Shown here in pieces: positions 20,737 through 33,475 of a stretch of DNA of 64,000 bases; position 1 is the stretch's first letter; each line of letters opens with the position of its first letter. The stretch lies in the NCBI GenBank assembly GCA_002270565.1, contig NQMI01000049.1:227182-291181 (forward strand). Reading direction: 5' to 3'. The translations under genes were made by a program, and so were the position numbers. The DNA is from Stenocarpella maydis. Lineage: Eukaryota > Ascomycota > Sordariomycetes > Diaporthales > Diaporthaceae. Below the pieces are notes generated by a model. It was not told the DNA's origin. It saw only the letters and a program-made list of their open reading frames with translations, and ran no database searches.

Positions 20737-22383
20737 ATGCCTCCAAGGAGGTCCCACAAAAAGAGTCGAGCTGGCTGCCGCCGGTGTAAGGCGCGAAAGA
20801 TAAAGGTCAGCTCCTTCGACCCCTATTCTTCGCGCCTCTGTCAACCCCGCCTGTGCCTACGGGCCTGACCACCTACATGTGTGTCCCAGTGGCTGACTAG
20901 CTCTGCTTCAAAGTGCGATGAGGTTCACCCACGCTGTGGCAACTGTGTCAAGCATGGCGTGCCTTGCGACTTCGAGAATCCCGATGTTGCCCAGGAGCTC
21001 CGCGCCCTCCTGGCAGGTTCGACGGCATCACCGGGCTCCAGCGGCCAGGCTGCTTCGATAGACGATCTTGTCTCTGATACTCCTATAGCTCACACACCAG
21101 GCTATGGCCCCGCCACTCCGCAGTCATCCGCATCCTCGATCCCGCTGTATCGTCAACCACCACAACCACTACCCGGGTCACAACCTGTTGGGCGCCTGAC
21201 AGAGCTCCGCCTGATGCACCAGTATACGAACCATACCTACAAGACGCTCGCCATCACCTCTCCGGAGCTTGCAGAGATGTGGGGCGTCGCAGTCCCAAAC
21301 CTCGCCTTTGCCGGGGCCACGCACCTTGTCGACGCCATTCTCGCCGTGTCGGCGCTACACTTGAGGAGTCTGTGCCCCAACGATGCCGAACTGATCCGCG
21401 CCGGCCACGCGTACATGGCGTCGTGCCTGAACAACTATAGCAACAGCCTTAAAAACGGAATCAACGCTGACAACGCCGCGACGTTGTTCCTCACCTCCTC
21501 ACTCATCGCCTTCCAGAGCACGGCTACCCGAATATTTACAAAGGACGAGTCTCCGTTTGCCCTGACTAATAGCGGAGGTTATGAGGGAAAAGATAGCGCG
21601 GCGTTCGGGAGCGTATATCAGCCACCACTGACTTGGTTCCACTCCTTCCAGGGCGTGAAGACGGTCGTGGCGGCTTCGTGGGCATGGCTGAAGCAGAACG
21701 ATGTCATCCTCGCAATCATCGACTCCCAGCCCGTCCTAAACTTGAACTTTAGCCGAGCGACAGAGGGCTTCTTTGGCCACCTGCTTGACGACCTGGACGA
21801 GGAAATCAAAGCGCTCGGCCCGGCTGGCTCTATACCCGTGACCCCGGCGCAGGATCTGAACTATGCTGTCCCCGGGAGCGAGCCCATGGATCTCGCAACA
21901 AGCACTCAGCAGGCATACCAACACGCAGTGGCGACGCTAAATTGGGCGCATAGCAAGCCGGGGAAAGGGGTCCTCGCGTTCCCAGCTACCGTCTCGAAAC
22001 GTTTTGTCGAGCTCGTTGAGGAGAGGCGACCCCGGGCCCTCGCCATCCTGGCATCATTCTTCGCATTGCTGAAGGTCCTTGACAACATCTGGTGGCTACA
22101 GGGGATGTCCAGGAGGGAGGTTTTGGGTATCGTGTCTCTGTTCAACTCTGACTACTTTGGCCTAGACATCGAACGCAAGTGGTGGCCCCACCTCGAATGG
22201 GCAGTCCGCCTGGCACTGTACGACACGGGCAGCAGTGGACACTCCCATATACCCCTGGACATGTGGGGCGCAGGCTGGGCTGACGAGCAGCCCAGCGAGC
22301 TCACATTCACAAGCCACATCGAGATGCTGAGCGAGCTCATGAACCCGAGCCTGTCCATCCCCACACCATCGAGCAACACGTGA
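20737..22383 (+). CDS. Zn2Cys6 (C6) fungal transcription factor
   Basis: Two exons, 20737-20805 and 20914-22383 (512 aa). The 108-nt intron (GTCAGC...CAAAG, CTGAC branch) lies inside the zinc cluster, a common position in this family, so the unspliced frame misses the first cysteines. The spliced N-terminus has C14-x2-C17-x6-C24-x6-C31-x2-C34-x6-C41 with the basic CRRCKARKIKC loop, which binds two zinc ions and CGG-type DNA half-sites. The rest (about 100-480) is helical, with ELRLMHQYTNHTYKTL and LVDAILAVSALHLRSL as in the fungal-specific regulatory domain of UPC2-like (sterol uptake control type) proteins. Specific targets cannot be read from sequence. It is the first gene beyond the AT-rich block, about 0.8 kb from its edge. 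Confidence 0.88.
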
Positions 22384-23468
22384 GCCGACCCCCCCTCCTG
22401 CCCTGCCTCCTTAAATTCTCCTGATTTTCCCTGTCACGCGTTATAATGGAGAAAGAGGTCAATTGACGCGTGCTCTTGTGTTTCCCAAAGGTCCACGCAC
22501 TGGGGCTGCGAAAGGTCTATGTGCACCACGAGCCTCCCGTCCCTGCCTACCAATTCACCAATGCATACTTTTGCAGGTTATGCACGGGGATGACGAAAGG
22601 GTGCTAATTCGAGGTCTTCCTCATCAGAAGCAAGCGAGCGGAACCGCCAAAGGAGCACGCCCGAAACCAGAGCGGCCACCAGACCGCACACTCCCGGGTC
22701 CCAAGCACGCCAGCGCCGACGGTTGGGTCGACGATGATGAAGCTTGGCCAGGTGTACCGCTCTGCGTCAGGCATAGTTGCCGACGAGGCAGGTGATTCTG
22801 GCTGACTGGGGATTCTCTGAGGCAGTGTCGCCAATACCGTTCGTGGGGAGAGTAGATGGGTCAAAGCCGTTTCGAGGCCAGCGAAGTGGTCGGCAGGGCA
22901 GTGGTATGAACCAGCCAAGCCCCGAAGTTAAGGGCAGGAACCGCCACGATCCTTGGACCCGGCCGGAGGCGGCGCCGCATCGCCGCGCAGCGGGAGTACA
23001 GTGGGAACGGCGTGGACGAGTATGACTGAAAGGTTTTCTCGTGAAGAGTCTGCGACAACGTACCGCAAGCGTGCGAGAGCTCTCACAGAGGAGATGCATC
23101 TCGCTCCTACGAGGACACTACAAGGATGAGATGGGAACCTTGTGTGTCGCCATGTTCTACGTTGTGTCGTGTCCCGTGTGGTCAGGCCGCGGGGAGTTGA
23201 TCAAAAGAGAGGACTGGCATGGGCTGGATAGCTGGCCTGTACAGGAGACTGCATGTACATGTTATATATCACGAATCATAGACAGGGCATTGAATGGCCC
23301 CTTCAATAAATCGCAGCCCGGAAGAAACTGATCACAAAATGTATTTTTTCCCCCAGCCGAAATGGACCTGCAGTGGAGCCAGTGAACCGCCCAACGCCAT
23401 ACACCATCAATGCAATACTGTCCGCGCGCCAGAAGAGACAGGGCCTTTCCCCCACTGTCAAGGCTCGC
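22384..23468. other. Convergent intergenic region; no gene seen
   Basis: 3' regions of the Zn2Cys6 gene (+) and RPF2 (-). Open frames are short and mutually overlapping. Confidence 0.5.
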
Positions 23469-24605
23469 TCACTTCCTCCGCTTGCTGGGCAACTCCTCCT
23501 CCACCTCCTCCGCCGAGCCATCACTCTCGTCATCTTCCGCCTCGTCGCTGCGGCTCCTCTTGAGGCCCTTCATCTTCCTCGTCTGCAGGGCGCTCAGGTC
23601 TACCTTGCCCATGTGGACGCGGCCGAGCTTGTCCCCCATTGAGTCGACGGTGACGTTCTTCTTGGTCCTCTCCTCGCCCTTCTTGGTCCGGCGCATTGCC
23701 TCCTTGAGCATGGCCTCCTCAGGCTCCCTCATGCGGCCTACGCGGAAGTCCATACGCGGACCCATCTCCTCGACCTGTTTGTGTGGTGTCAGTCTTCTGT
23801 ATCCCCCGAGGCGTCGCCGGCATCCTGCTCCCCAGGGATCTCACCTCGACTCGCGGTAACCGTTGCCCGCTCCGCTTGGTCTGGATCAGGTACGACCGCA
23901 GGTGGATCACGGGCTTGGTGACGGAGCCGCCGCCGAGGCCGGCCGCCTCTGCCTCTGCCTCGTCTGCGGACACGACAATGACGTACTGTAGGCCTTCGAC
24001 GTCGATCTTGTCGGAGCCGGGGCCCCTCTCGCCCGCGAAGAAATCGGTGAGCATGCTCTTGGCCATGGTGAACTCGTCGGGCACGGTGCTCTCAAAGGCC
24101 GAGCCGGCAAAGACGAGCATGGGCCTCAGCCCGATGGCGGGCTTCTTTCCCTTGAACTGGGCTAGGCGGCGGAAGGACTCGGCGTCGAGGCCGAGCTCGA
24201 GCATGTCGAGGACGCGGTGGCCAAAGGTGCGCACGAGGGTGAGGCTGTGGGGCCTCTTCTTGGAGGAGCTGCCGAAGACGAGAAGGGAGGCGTCGTTCTT
24301 CTCGGAGAAGAACTCGAGCGAGGTGGCGTCCTCGAAAGGGTGGATGGGGTTCTTCTTGGTGAACTTCTTGGCCAGCGGCTGCCGCAGCGAGTACAGGTCC
24401 GCCAGGGCATCCTGCGTCACCTGCGAGCATGTCGTGCCCCTGAGGAACAGGCATGTCTTGGGGTTCTCCTTCTCCTTGGGGGCGCGCTTCTCGAGGGCCC
24501 GCTTGGAGCGGGCGTTACGGGGTTTTCTGCGGTGACACTGCCTGTTAGAGATGCTCAAGTTGGTCCGATGGACTGTAATATTTTGCCTTACATTTGCCGC
24601 AGCAT
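23469..24605 (-). CDS. RPF2: Ribosome biogenesis protein Rpf2 (Brix domain)
   Basis: Three exons on the minus strand: 24605-24592, 24526-23845 and 23774-23469 (333 aa). The first exon is only 14 nt (MLRQ plus two bases), joined by a 65-nt intron to give MLRQIKPRNARSKRALEKR. The 70-nt second intron joins RLPRVE to VEEMGPRMDF. Rpf2 with Rrs1 brings 5S rRNA, uL5 and uL18 into the pre-60S particle in the nucleolus. The Brix domain (about residues 28-235) is clear: CLFLRGTTCSQ, HPFEDATSLEFF, FGSSSKKRPHSLTLVR, GLRPMLVFAGSAFE, LIQTKRSGQRLPRVE. The tail is basic, then acidic, ending PSKRRK. Length matches fungal Rpf2 (about 330 aa). Confidence 0.93.
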
Positions 24606-27600
24606 CCTTGCGAGTGGCTGTTGTGACGTCGGCTGCCGATCGGGGAGTTGCTATCTGGCTGTGAAGAGTTGATCGCATTGCTTGCGCATTGTGAACTCGG
24701 GAGCTGGGCGTCTCTCAAATTTTTGGCGGAGATGCGCTTATCGATTAGATTAGATATGCAGGGCTGGGCTGGGCTGGGGCCTGGGCTAGGCCGGGCCGGA
24801 CGGTACCACAGACGCTCGGGACTGCAGTTCGTTCATCTTAGGAGGTGCAGGAGTCGTGTCGCACACTACACTGTACAACGTGGGTGGGTCCTCCCTGACT
24901 GGCCTGCCGTTTGAGCCGGACAGGCTGACAGGCAGACGACAGCGGCTGTTTGTCTGTCCGAGACTCTATTTCCTGCAAGGGCCCTCGCTTACCAGTCTAC
25001 CGTGGTATATGAAAGGTGGAATTGCAGCAGTTGGCGTGCGTTGACGCATCCTCTGACTGCCTGTAGGTGGTCTCCATCCTTGACGCTGACATGCAGATAT
25101 AAACAACCTTGGTAGGTATACCTGTTTGTATGGGCGCTACCATGTTGACCGGCGAGTTGCCATGCTTTTGTCCTCTGCTGACGGAGACACAGTGGCCCAG
25201 GCATGATCGACGGTTTCGCTTTATGCGAGTCATAACGACAATAGCTAGACCTTCCATATCACTGGCAAGACGAGGCCCGCCGGAGGCTTGCCTCAAAGTA
25301 TGCCGTGTCCCGCGCGGTCGAGGCAGTTATCCGCTTGGGCAGCATAAATAAATAAACTTCCAGCGCCTTGTGTACTATGTACAGCCACGTCCTGCTTGCA
25401 TCCGGGACGGAGACACCGTAGCAGCCGCTGTCATCTCCGCGCCGCAGCGTTGGATCTTCCCCTGGAGGTATTTTTGTGTCGTCCAGGAAGAGTTTCTTAG
25501 GGCAGGACAGGGCAGTATGCACTGGCTCATCCAACCGGCAGGGCAAGTCGCGTCCAAGGCCAATGACATGTTAGCCAAAAGTGCCGGAGAGACCCACCAG
25601 ATTAAGCGAGTGCAGGGGATGCTTTCCAGATACCCAGACGGTCGGGGATTGAGGATTAATTCCAATTTAGCCCACGAGCAAAGGGACTCTGGATCACCTG
25701 GTTCGGGCACATACCAAGCACTTCAAAGAGAGTCCTCCAATTCCGAATGGCGTTCAAGAATTCACGGTCTGATACTCGGGCCTGTGGATCAGGTGATGAA
25801 CCAAGGATTCACACGTACACTATGAACAGGTCGTCTGACGGGCGGCCCTACCGGCAGGAGACGAAAAAGCAGGCGCAGGGTTCCGCGTGGAGACAGACAG
25901 GAGCAATCTTGATCACGATCAGGGGGCCCCTGAAGATGCATGATTGGGTGCAACGTCAAATAAACCAGAGCATTGAGCACTGGGCTAGACGCCAATGAAA
26001 ATCATCAGTGGGACAACGGCCCCTTTTTCGCAAATGCAAACGCCATCACAGTGGGCACACCTATGGTACTGTATGAATTACATAGCATACAGGATGGGGA
26101 TACTCGTTCCGGGAGGCTTGAGTGGGCGGAAGCGCAGCAACACCGACCCGCCACTCCTCCCCCCAAGCCTGCCCAAACCTCGGAACTCTGGGGAGGCTCT
26201 GCGCTCGCATTCCAGCAAGGTTCGGTGGGATCATTCGAGGCGACCATCAACAAAACACTACGATACCACGCCGTATCCTGGCAGATATTGACGGCCGCTG
26301 TTCAAATGCTCGACCGCATTGACCGAGATCTTGGGCTACATCGAACCCTTTCTGTTCCCATGTTGGTTGGCATCCGGTAGGCACATACTGTACTTGGTAC
26401 AGGATGAAGCATGCCCCCCTTCACATGTTCCCGGCGCCGACGCGTCTCGACCAGCTAGGTTTTGTTATTTACTAGAGCAGCTGGAAGGACAAGGCCGTGC
26501 TCACCAAGCAGGAGAAGCGGCCCGGGGTGGGTGTGAGCAAGACACGATGAGGTGCCGCATCTGGGAGACACAATCTCATTGTCCGGCCCCGGCCCCGGCT
26601 GAAAGGCAAGACAGAGAGCGAGATTGGTGACGCAGCAATCGCCATACCAGGCCCTCTTATCCCATGCCATGGCACGCTACGCTGCATGCCTCCGCTAAAC
26701 GCAGGTACGGGATGCAAAGATCATGCCGATGGCACTGCGCAATACTGTCCGTATATGGGGTTTATTACGGGGTACAAGAAGTCGTCAATGCGTCCCGCCT
26801 TGCTGCCCAGCCGCCCGGTACCTGGGCAAGCCACTGCCGTTGGTGCGCCTCCTTGGTCAGGTATCTGCTATATTGATAGTGTGTACCCGCTGTGGCAGAC
26901 TCCTAAGTACACACACACATTGGCTCTACCCTAGATACGCGTAACCACATACTATACTTGACTTTACTCGAATCTTGGCCCGGAGACGGTCCCGGTCAGG
27001 CGCTGCGTGCAGGTATATCTACATGGTACTGTAGGTCGCCTGGCATAGGCTTGTCCCGGTCCTGGTCCTGGTCCCGGTCCTGCCCTAGCCCTGGAGCTTG
27101 CTTTCCAAGGCTGTTGGTTTCTTCGTCCTCATACTATGTAGTGTACTAGTCCCTGCTCACCCCGGTCCCGGCGCTGGGCTCTGCCTGTATGTAGCATGCC
27201 AATTTGCCGTGTGCACGATCTTGCTCCTCCCACAACTCAATCCCAGCTCGCTTGCTGGGCCGTCAGCCAGACAGGCTTTCGTATCTCACTCGCTCGCTCG
27301 CTCGTCCTTGTCTCTGCCTCCTCCGTCCCTCCCACGCCTTCTGCCCAGTGGTGCATACGTGCACACGCACACGCTCGCACACGCACACGCACCTGTACCA
27401 CGTCCACTCGCTCTGCACCAATTGGCACCGGCTCGGATCTGACCGACGCGACACCAAGACAAGATTCGGGACAAACCCATCCTGAACCACTTGGAGGAGG
27501 AGCCGGCATCGACACTTAAACCACACTGGCGGCTTTCTCTCTCACCCCGGCCCGTCCACCACCCTCCTTCTCTTTGTGCCTGGGATCCGCGCTCCTCGTG

Positions 27601-28054
27601 ATCCCTTGACCTCCGCCGAGTCGAGTTCTTCCTCACGAAATCACCCCTTTCCCACCCACCCGGCCGTTGGCTTCCTGCACACGTCCCTCCGTACCCTCTG
27701 GATGCCCGCTGCGACGTAAAACCGCACCCTCCCCTCCTGGAAGGATATACCCCCGCCGCCCACCGCCCCACGTCGGCCTGCTACTCTCGCAACGGGCTGG
27801 ATATTGCCGTCACCAGCGCTCTTGACTGGCACCAGAGACACGCTCTTGTAGACAAGACAGTCTATCGCCTCTACCTGACCATCCCACACGCCCCATGACA
27901 CAGGCACGACCAGCCTCGGCCCCTGGGGAACTGCAGTAAGCCTTCCGAGGCAGGGCCAGCCCGCCGTGGCCTCTACCCTCGTCGCCCTTGGCCCCGACGT
28001 TTGCATGCAACCTTGTTTCTGGGGAAGCGCCCGTCCGCCCCCAAAACCGCAGAA
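24606..28054. other. 3.4-kb intergenic region with long CT-rich leader
   Basis: No gene supported. 24606-24700 is the RPF2 upstream region. Several small open frames (for example near 25370-25825) lack motifs. 27045-27090 is a CCGGTCCTGGTCCTGGTCCC hexamer repeat and 27358-27395 a CACACGCACACG microsatellite. From about 27190 to 28054 the plus strand is CT-rich, consistent with a long 5' leader (or a leader with introns) of the next gene. Confidence 0.45.
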
Positions 28055-30905
28055 ATGGCCGCCGCCATGGGATCGCGGCCTGGCTCCACCGGATCCGTGC
28101 CTGCCCATCACTCCCAACTGCCCGCCTCCCCAACACTCACTAACCCAGACATGATCCTCCCCGACTACCCGGACTACGACCGGTCCCCTTCACCTGTGCG
28201 CCTCGACTCTAACCGTCCCCAGTCGCCTCTGACCATGTGGAGGAACGCCCAGGCCGCCGGTGCATCGGCCGACAACAACATCAACAACATGCTGAACAGC
28301 CAACACTTCACTGGTTTTGCTTCTGCCGCCCCGGTGACGCCAATCATCTACGGGAACGGGACAATGCTCTCAGACATCGGCGAGGTCACCGAGGCCGAGA
28401 GCACGCCCGGCAGGCCGTCGCCTCCACGGCACATCCCTGCCCGGGCCTCACCTTACGGGACCAAAGACGGACACAGCGACAGCGACGCTGCCCTGCGATC
28501 CTCACCTACCATGGGCGGCCAGGGCGGGGGTGTCTCTTCCATCAAGAAGAAGGCAAAGGAGCAGGCTGCCGCTCAGCGAGACCGACGTTCCTCGACAGGC
28601 AGCGACAGCACAGTCAGAGACCACAATGACCAGGCCAGCCTGTTCGCAGACTTTAGTGACGCCGTGAGCGTGGGAGGCGACAGCGTGTTCCAGGGCGACG
28701 ATGAGGAGAGCATGGCTAGCTCCTATGTCGACGAGTCGGACGTCAATGGCGCATCGGATGCGCAGGGTGGTGTACCGGTGAGACTATCTTATGAGAGCAG
28801 ACAAAAGTACTCGACCGCCCAGCTGAGCAGGCGGGCTGAGCACATCCTTGCTAATGCGAAGAGGAGATTGACGGTGAGTTACAAGTGAAGGCGCCCCCCG
28901 GTCAAGCAGCACAGCAGGTCTAACTCGCGATGTGAAGACTATGGAGGACAACCTGACAAGGGCTCGGACATCGCTTGCTGTTGCGACCTACTCGTCTGGT
29001 TCCAATGCCTCATCCCCTTCGCCGCCAATAGCACGGGCGACGTCTGCGCTCTACATGTCGACAACGGCATCTCCTTTGTCACCCCCCCCCTCGAGTCACA
29101 GCAGGAAGGGCAGTGACAATTCCCTGCGGATCGGATTGCCTATCAAGGTCTACCCGCAGAGGTCTTCAAGTCTCATTGGGCTCCCAGGTGCTAGGCAGCC
29201 GCTGACCGTTTCTAAGAGTGCGGACCAGCTGAATGGGCAGTACAAAAGGGCGTCTTATATAGTTCGCGAGGCACAGATTTCGCTCGAGCCGCTCAGCGAG
29301 GACGACGCATCGCCAGGGTCGAGCCGGCCCAGCCTCGATGCGACACACAGGCATTCCTCCATCACTAGTTCGACGTTTGGAAGCGGCCCCGAGCGGGGTC
29401 TTGCCCGGTCCGCCTCGGTGATGCAGATGAGAGACATCAAGGACCAAGTCAACGACCTCAAGGGCAAGATCTCCAGCCTGCGGGAGAAGGCACTAGCCGA
29501 CAGCCTCAAGAGGCGGAGCATGCAGAGCTTACGGACGCCGAGCCCTTTCACCTACTCCCGAATTGGCCAGTGGGCTGGCGAGTCAGACTCCACAGCGGGC
29601 TCTGACACGAGATCGGACGTTGACCAGGGCAAGCTGGGCCATTCAAGCGATGATACCGCGAGCGTGGGCAAGGACAGTGCTGTGAATGTTGGCGAGATAG
29701 GCGACGACGAGGGAGGAAGCATCTTCAGTGTCGAAAATGTCCAGCACCTAGGCCATGGGCAAGTTCAACAGCTGGACCGTGACAGCGAGGCCGCGCTCCG
29801 GGCGGAAGGCTTCGTGGACGTGGAAGACAACGACGACGTGTTCACTGAAAACGGCAATATAGACGAGGACGAGCTGGAAGAAGTTTTCGATAGTGTGAGC
29901 GAGGGCGGGGACTCGCTGTATCACGAGGCTGTGCAGCACCAGGTCTCACATGAGGACCGAGAGGACGCCTTTGACTACGAGCATTTCTTTCTCCACAGTG
30001 CCATGGGGACAATCAGCCAGCGCATGGCCCGCCGGGACAGCGACGCCAGCTACACCTCGGAATCATCGATCGAGACGACCAGGGGCCCAGTCACAGAGAG
30101 CAAACCGAAGAGGCAACAGCACTCCAGGCGGGGCAGCGAGGCGTCGGTGTCGAGCGTCGAGTCCTTCGCAACCGCCGAAGAGGCTCTATCCGGCAGGCAG
30201 AGCATGGACAGTAGCAGGAACACCGACGGCCTGGACGACTTGCCCGAGGAGTACAGCAGCCCTAGCACCCCTACGGAGACGATGGACAGCCCGCGGGCGC
30301 AAAAGCGAGCGACAGTCACGGGAATCGCCTCGCCCTCGTATGGCAGTCCCGGCCGAGCTAGTCCGGAAGGGCAGGCAAAGCGAGAGATGATGTACTCGAT
30401 AATCCGCCGGCCGGTGAGCTCCAACGCAGCGACAAGGACCCACCGGCCGTCTGCGTCCTCGTTCGACTCAACGGGCACGACACGGAGCTTCCCGCTGGTG
30501 AACAGGGGTGGCAAGCCGTCCAGCACAGGAATGCTCACCCCCGAGGGCGGGTCCCCGGATCAGGCAGTGAGGTCGATCACGACGTCGTTCATGAGCGGCA
30601 CGACGGCCGCCTGCCAGGAGCTGCAGAAGGGCGAGGCGGCCAAGAGCGACGCCCCCACTCACTGCGGGCACAAGCACAACATCAGCGTGAGCAGCACGGC
30701 AAGCCTGATGCAGGAGAACGGCACGACGGCCGTAATCGAGACGCTGCCCCGAGACGACCAGTTCCTTGTTGAGAGGACGGTGGCGAGCCTGGGCCGGTGC
30801 GTCCTCGGCCTGACGGAGAGCGGGCGGGGGAGCGCAGAGGGCCGGATGTACAGGAGGAGGATCGATGCGGCGAGGAGGATTCTCGAGGGGATGGATCAGC
30901 CGTGA
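28055..30905 (+). CDS. Conserved-looking Ser-rich protein of unknown function, coiled-coil
   Basis: Two exons, 28055-28873 and 28938-30905 (928 aa), 64-nt intron with CTAAC branch site. The splice joins ILANAKRRLT to TMEDNLTRARTSL, a helical segment. Either ATG 28055 or ATG 28067 could be the start; 28067 has the better context (GCCGCCATGG), and the in-frame codons before 28055 begin with TTG, not ATG. The protein is rich in Ser, Pro, Asp and Gly. A likely coiled coil lies at IKDQVNDLKGKISSLREKAL (about residue 440), an acidic region (DVEDNDDVFTENGNIDEDELEEVF) follows near 575, and many RRxS sites suggest phosphorylation. The C-terminus (TVASLGRCVLGLTESG to the end) is folded-looking. I recognise no catalytic domain. 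A C9 run at 29082-29090 lies in the coding frame. Confidence 0.75.
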
Positions 30906-32235
30906 CCCTCCCCACCCGCTCGCTAGGAACGACCCGAGGCGATACTGCGTTGCTCATCGCCCTCGCTACTGCCCATACCTCCCTCCTCGGCCGCCGTATG
31001 ATTCGGCGCAAGCCATGCTACTATGCGTGGTGACATTCATTCACTTCAGCCTGGCTTTCTGCACAAGACTTTACACTTTACACCTCTTCTTTGAATCAGC
31101 GGTGACTCTTTTCTTTGTCCACATACCTGTTTGTACACGTTTCTCCTTCTCACATGGATGGCGGGGATGGGCTCTGGAGGGGATTCATAGGCGCGGAGAG
31201 AGGCAGGTAGGACAGGAGCAGGGACGAAAACGGCCCACCGGGTCTGGGTTTCCGAAGCCGCTTGCACCTACGGATGGCCACATTGGCTTGCGCAGGATTT
31301 GATACCCTTCTTTTCATTTCTGTTGTTTTGCCACCTATTGTTTGAATTGTATTTAGAGGAGAGCCCAGGCGATATGGTTTTTCTTCATGATGGCTAGGTA
31401 GCGACTGTGCACGGCTTCTAGGAAGAGGACGGATAAAAAGTAATGTCTTATGATATGAGCTTTTATTTAATGAAGAGCACTGTCCCTTTGGACAGACGTG
31501 CTGACACCAGGATATATCATGCGAGGTGCAGAATGTAGACAGACAGAACTAGTACACTAGTTCGCTACCGGATCCGGCGAGGTCTATCTGTGGCCATACA
31601 GTAAGTACTGTCGGAAGCGCCCGGCATGCTTGTTGCACAACGAGCACACGGTGTGCTCGAAGGCATTGGTCCTTTCAAAGTGATGTCACGGTTCAGGCTG
31701 GAGATGCCGTACCAAAAGAACGTAACCCTTGTGATGAGGGACTACGTCCTAAGCCTGTGTGCTTAGTGCAGGGGATCGGCAGCGAGCCGTTCGGCCTGTG
31801 ATAGCGGCTGGTCCGTGCCAACGCCCAGCTTCTGAGAACATTGAAGCGCGAACCCCTGCCGCATATCTATGGACCCTGTGAGTTCTCTTCGCGCGCGACC
31901 CCCATACCGGCCCATGCTGCTGCTGCATGTGCTGCTGCTGCTGCTGCTGCACCAACAACACATCGACACATCTGCAGATCCCACCTCGCTCCAGCAAAAA
32001 CATTCTGGCACCTGTCTCGCCTCTTTTTTTCGTTTTCGTTTTCTTTTTCTTTCTTTCTCTTCTTGTCGGGGACAACCCAACCGCAGCAGCTGTCGCTTCC
32101 CTCTTGCCTCACTTGTCCCTCCGTTTTACATCAAACTTGCTTCCGAATCTCGAGAAGCAGTCAGTCACCAAGCCCCAGCGTGACGGGTAAGCACAGATAA
32201 AAGCTAGCACAGGCGCGTCTGGATGATAACTAGCG
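30906..32235. other. Intergenic region; no gene seen
   Basis: 3' region of the unknown Ser-rich gene and upstream region of the APQ12-like gene. A CTG/CTGCTG microsatellite lies at about 31914-31950, and a T-rich/CT-rich stretch at about 32025-32065 lies in the presumed leader. Confidence 0.45.
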
Positions 32236-32985
32236 ATGGACGGCGGAGATAATTCCTTCCAAGAAACCATCTTGCAAAACCTCTACTCTGCCAGAGAAGG
32301 TATGTGCTTCTCTTTTTTTTAAAAAAAAAAAAATTTAAAAAATAAGAATAAAAAAAAAACGCCACCTCGTGCCCTCCCACCCCAGCACCCTAGAACCCGC
32401 TCCACAGGCCACATATGCCAAGTGTTCATCACCACCACCACCACAACGCCCATCAAAATAGACATCGCGTTCCCTCCCCCGCTTACCACCACCACCAAAC
32501 CCAAAATAGGCCTCGTGTCCCAGGAAACCCAAGCCCTCCTAAGGCACCACCTCCTCGGCCCCTCGTCACCGCTCCACAACCTCCGCCGCGCCGTGGCTGA
32601 CGCCATGTCCAACCTCGTGCAGCCCGTCGCCGACCGCGTCGCGCAGGCCTTTATCCAGTCGCCCGACTTCGTCGTCGTGGCCGCCACCGTCCTGGTCATA
32701 CTGCTGGCGGTGCAGGCCCTGCTTCTGGTGCGGCGCTTCGTCGCTTGGCTGACGGCGCTCGTCATCCGCCTCGTCTTCTGGTCGTGCGTCATCGCCGCCG
32801 CCGCCGTCGCCTGGCAGAGGGGGCCGGACAAGGCCGTCATGGACCTGGTGGCGTTCGTCGCGAGGCTGTCGGGGTACGCGGAGCTGGTCTTCCGGTATAC
32901 GAGGGACGTGTGGCTCAGGGAGTATGAGCGGTACGAGGCGCAGCAGGGCCTTGCGAACGGGCCGGCGGCTCAGGGCGTGCTGTGA
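32236..32985 (+). CDS. APQ12-like membrane protein (nuclear envelope/ER)
   Basis: Two exons, 32236-32299 and 32408-32985 (213 aa); the intron starts GTATGT and ends CACAG. A second in-phase acceptor at 32422 is possible and would drop five residues. The intron holds T-run and A-run homopolymers. Exon 1 encodes MDGGDNSFQETILQNLYSAREG. The C-terminal half has two hydrophobic stretches, FVVVAATVLVILLAVQALLL and LVIRLVFWSCVIAAAAVAW, followed by QRGPDKAVMDLV. That layout (two close membrane segments, then a W..RGP motif and an amphipathic helix) resembles the fungal Apq12 family, which acts in nuclear-envelope lipid homeostasis and nuclear pore biogenesis. The assignment is from pattern memory only; a generic two-TM protein is the alternative. 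Confidence 0.6.
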
Positions 32986-33475
32986 TGGGGATTGATTAGG
33001 TGGGTTGGGTTTGGGTTGGGTAGATCGTTTTACCCTGAGAATTGGACCGGGGGGGGGGGGCAATGGGTTAGAGAATCTACTCGGGTGGCGAGCAGTGATG
33101 CTTCTGTCTATACGGCGTTGGTGGCTGGCGTCGAGCAAAGCTCCCGCTCTTTGACATGACTTGTACCGATGATGGCATGACAGACAGCACGACTGCATGA
33201 ACAGACTTACGGGCACCGGGCGCTGTTGAGTATTCACCTCTGAGCATACCCTTTTTTTTTTTTGGCAGGCGGGGGAGAGCCAGCGTTATGTATATGGATC
33301 TGGAATGGCATTCATGATCAATTTGAGATACCACAACTCCGGCGCTATGCAAAGTAAAAACAATCCGACATGACCACATGACACGCACTCGCCTCGCATC
33401 ACACACCCCCCTTTGACTCTTCTGATGCCAATGGTCATCAAAGGGGAAACCAACCGAGCGCGGCTGCCCGGGATA
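32986..33475. other. Convergent 3' region with G12 and T-run
   Basis: Between the APQ12-like gene (+) and GPN3 (-). Holds a G12 run at 33049-33060 and a T run at about 33250-33261. No gene. Confidence 0.5.

Noticed and set aside
24217..24672. 151-codon plus-strand open frame opposite RPF2
   Set aside because: Antisense shadow; the spliced minus-strand Rpf2 explains the region fully.
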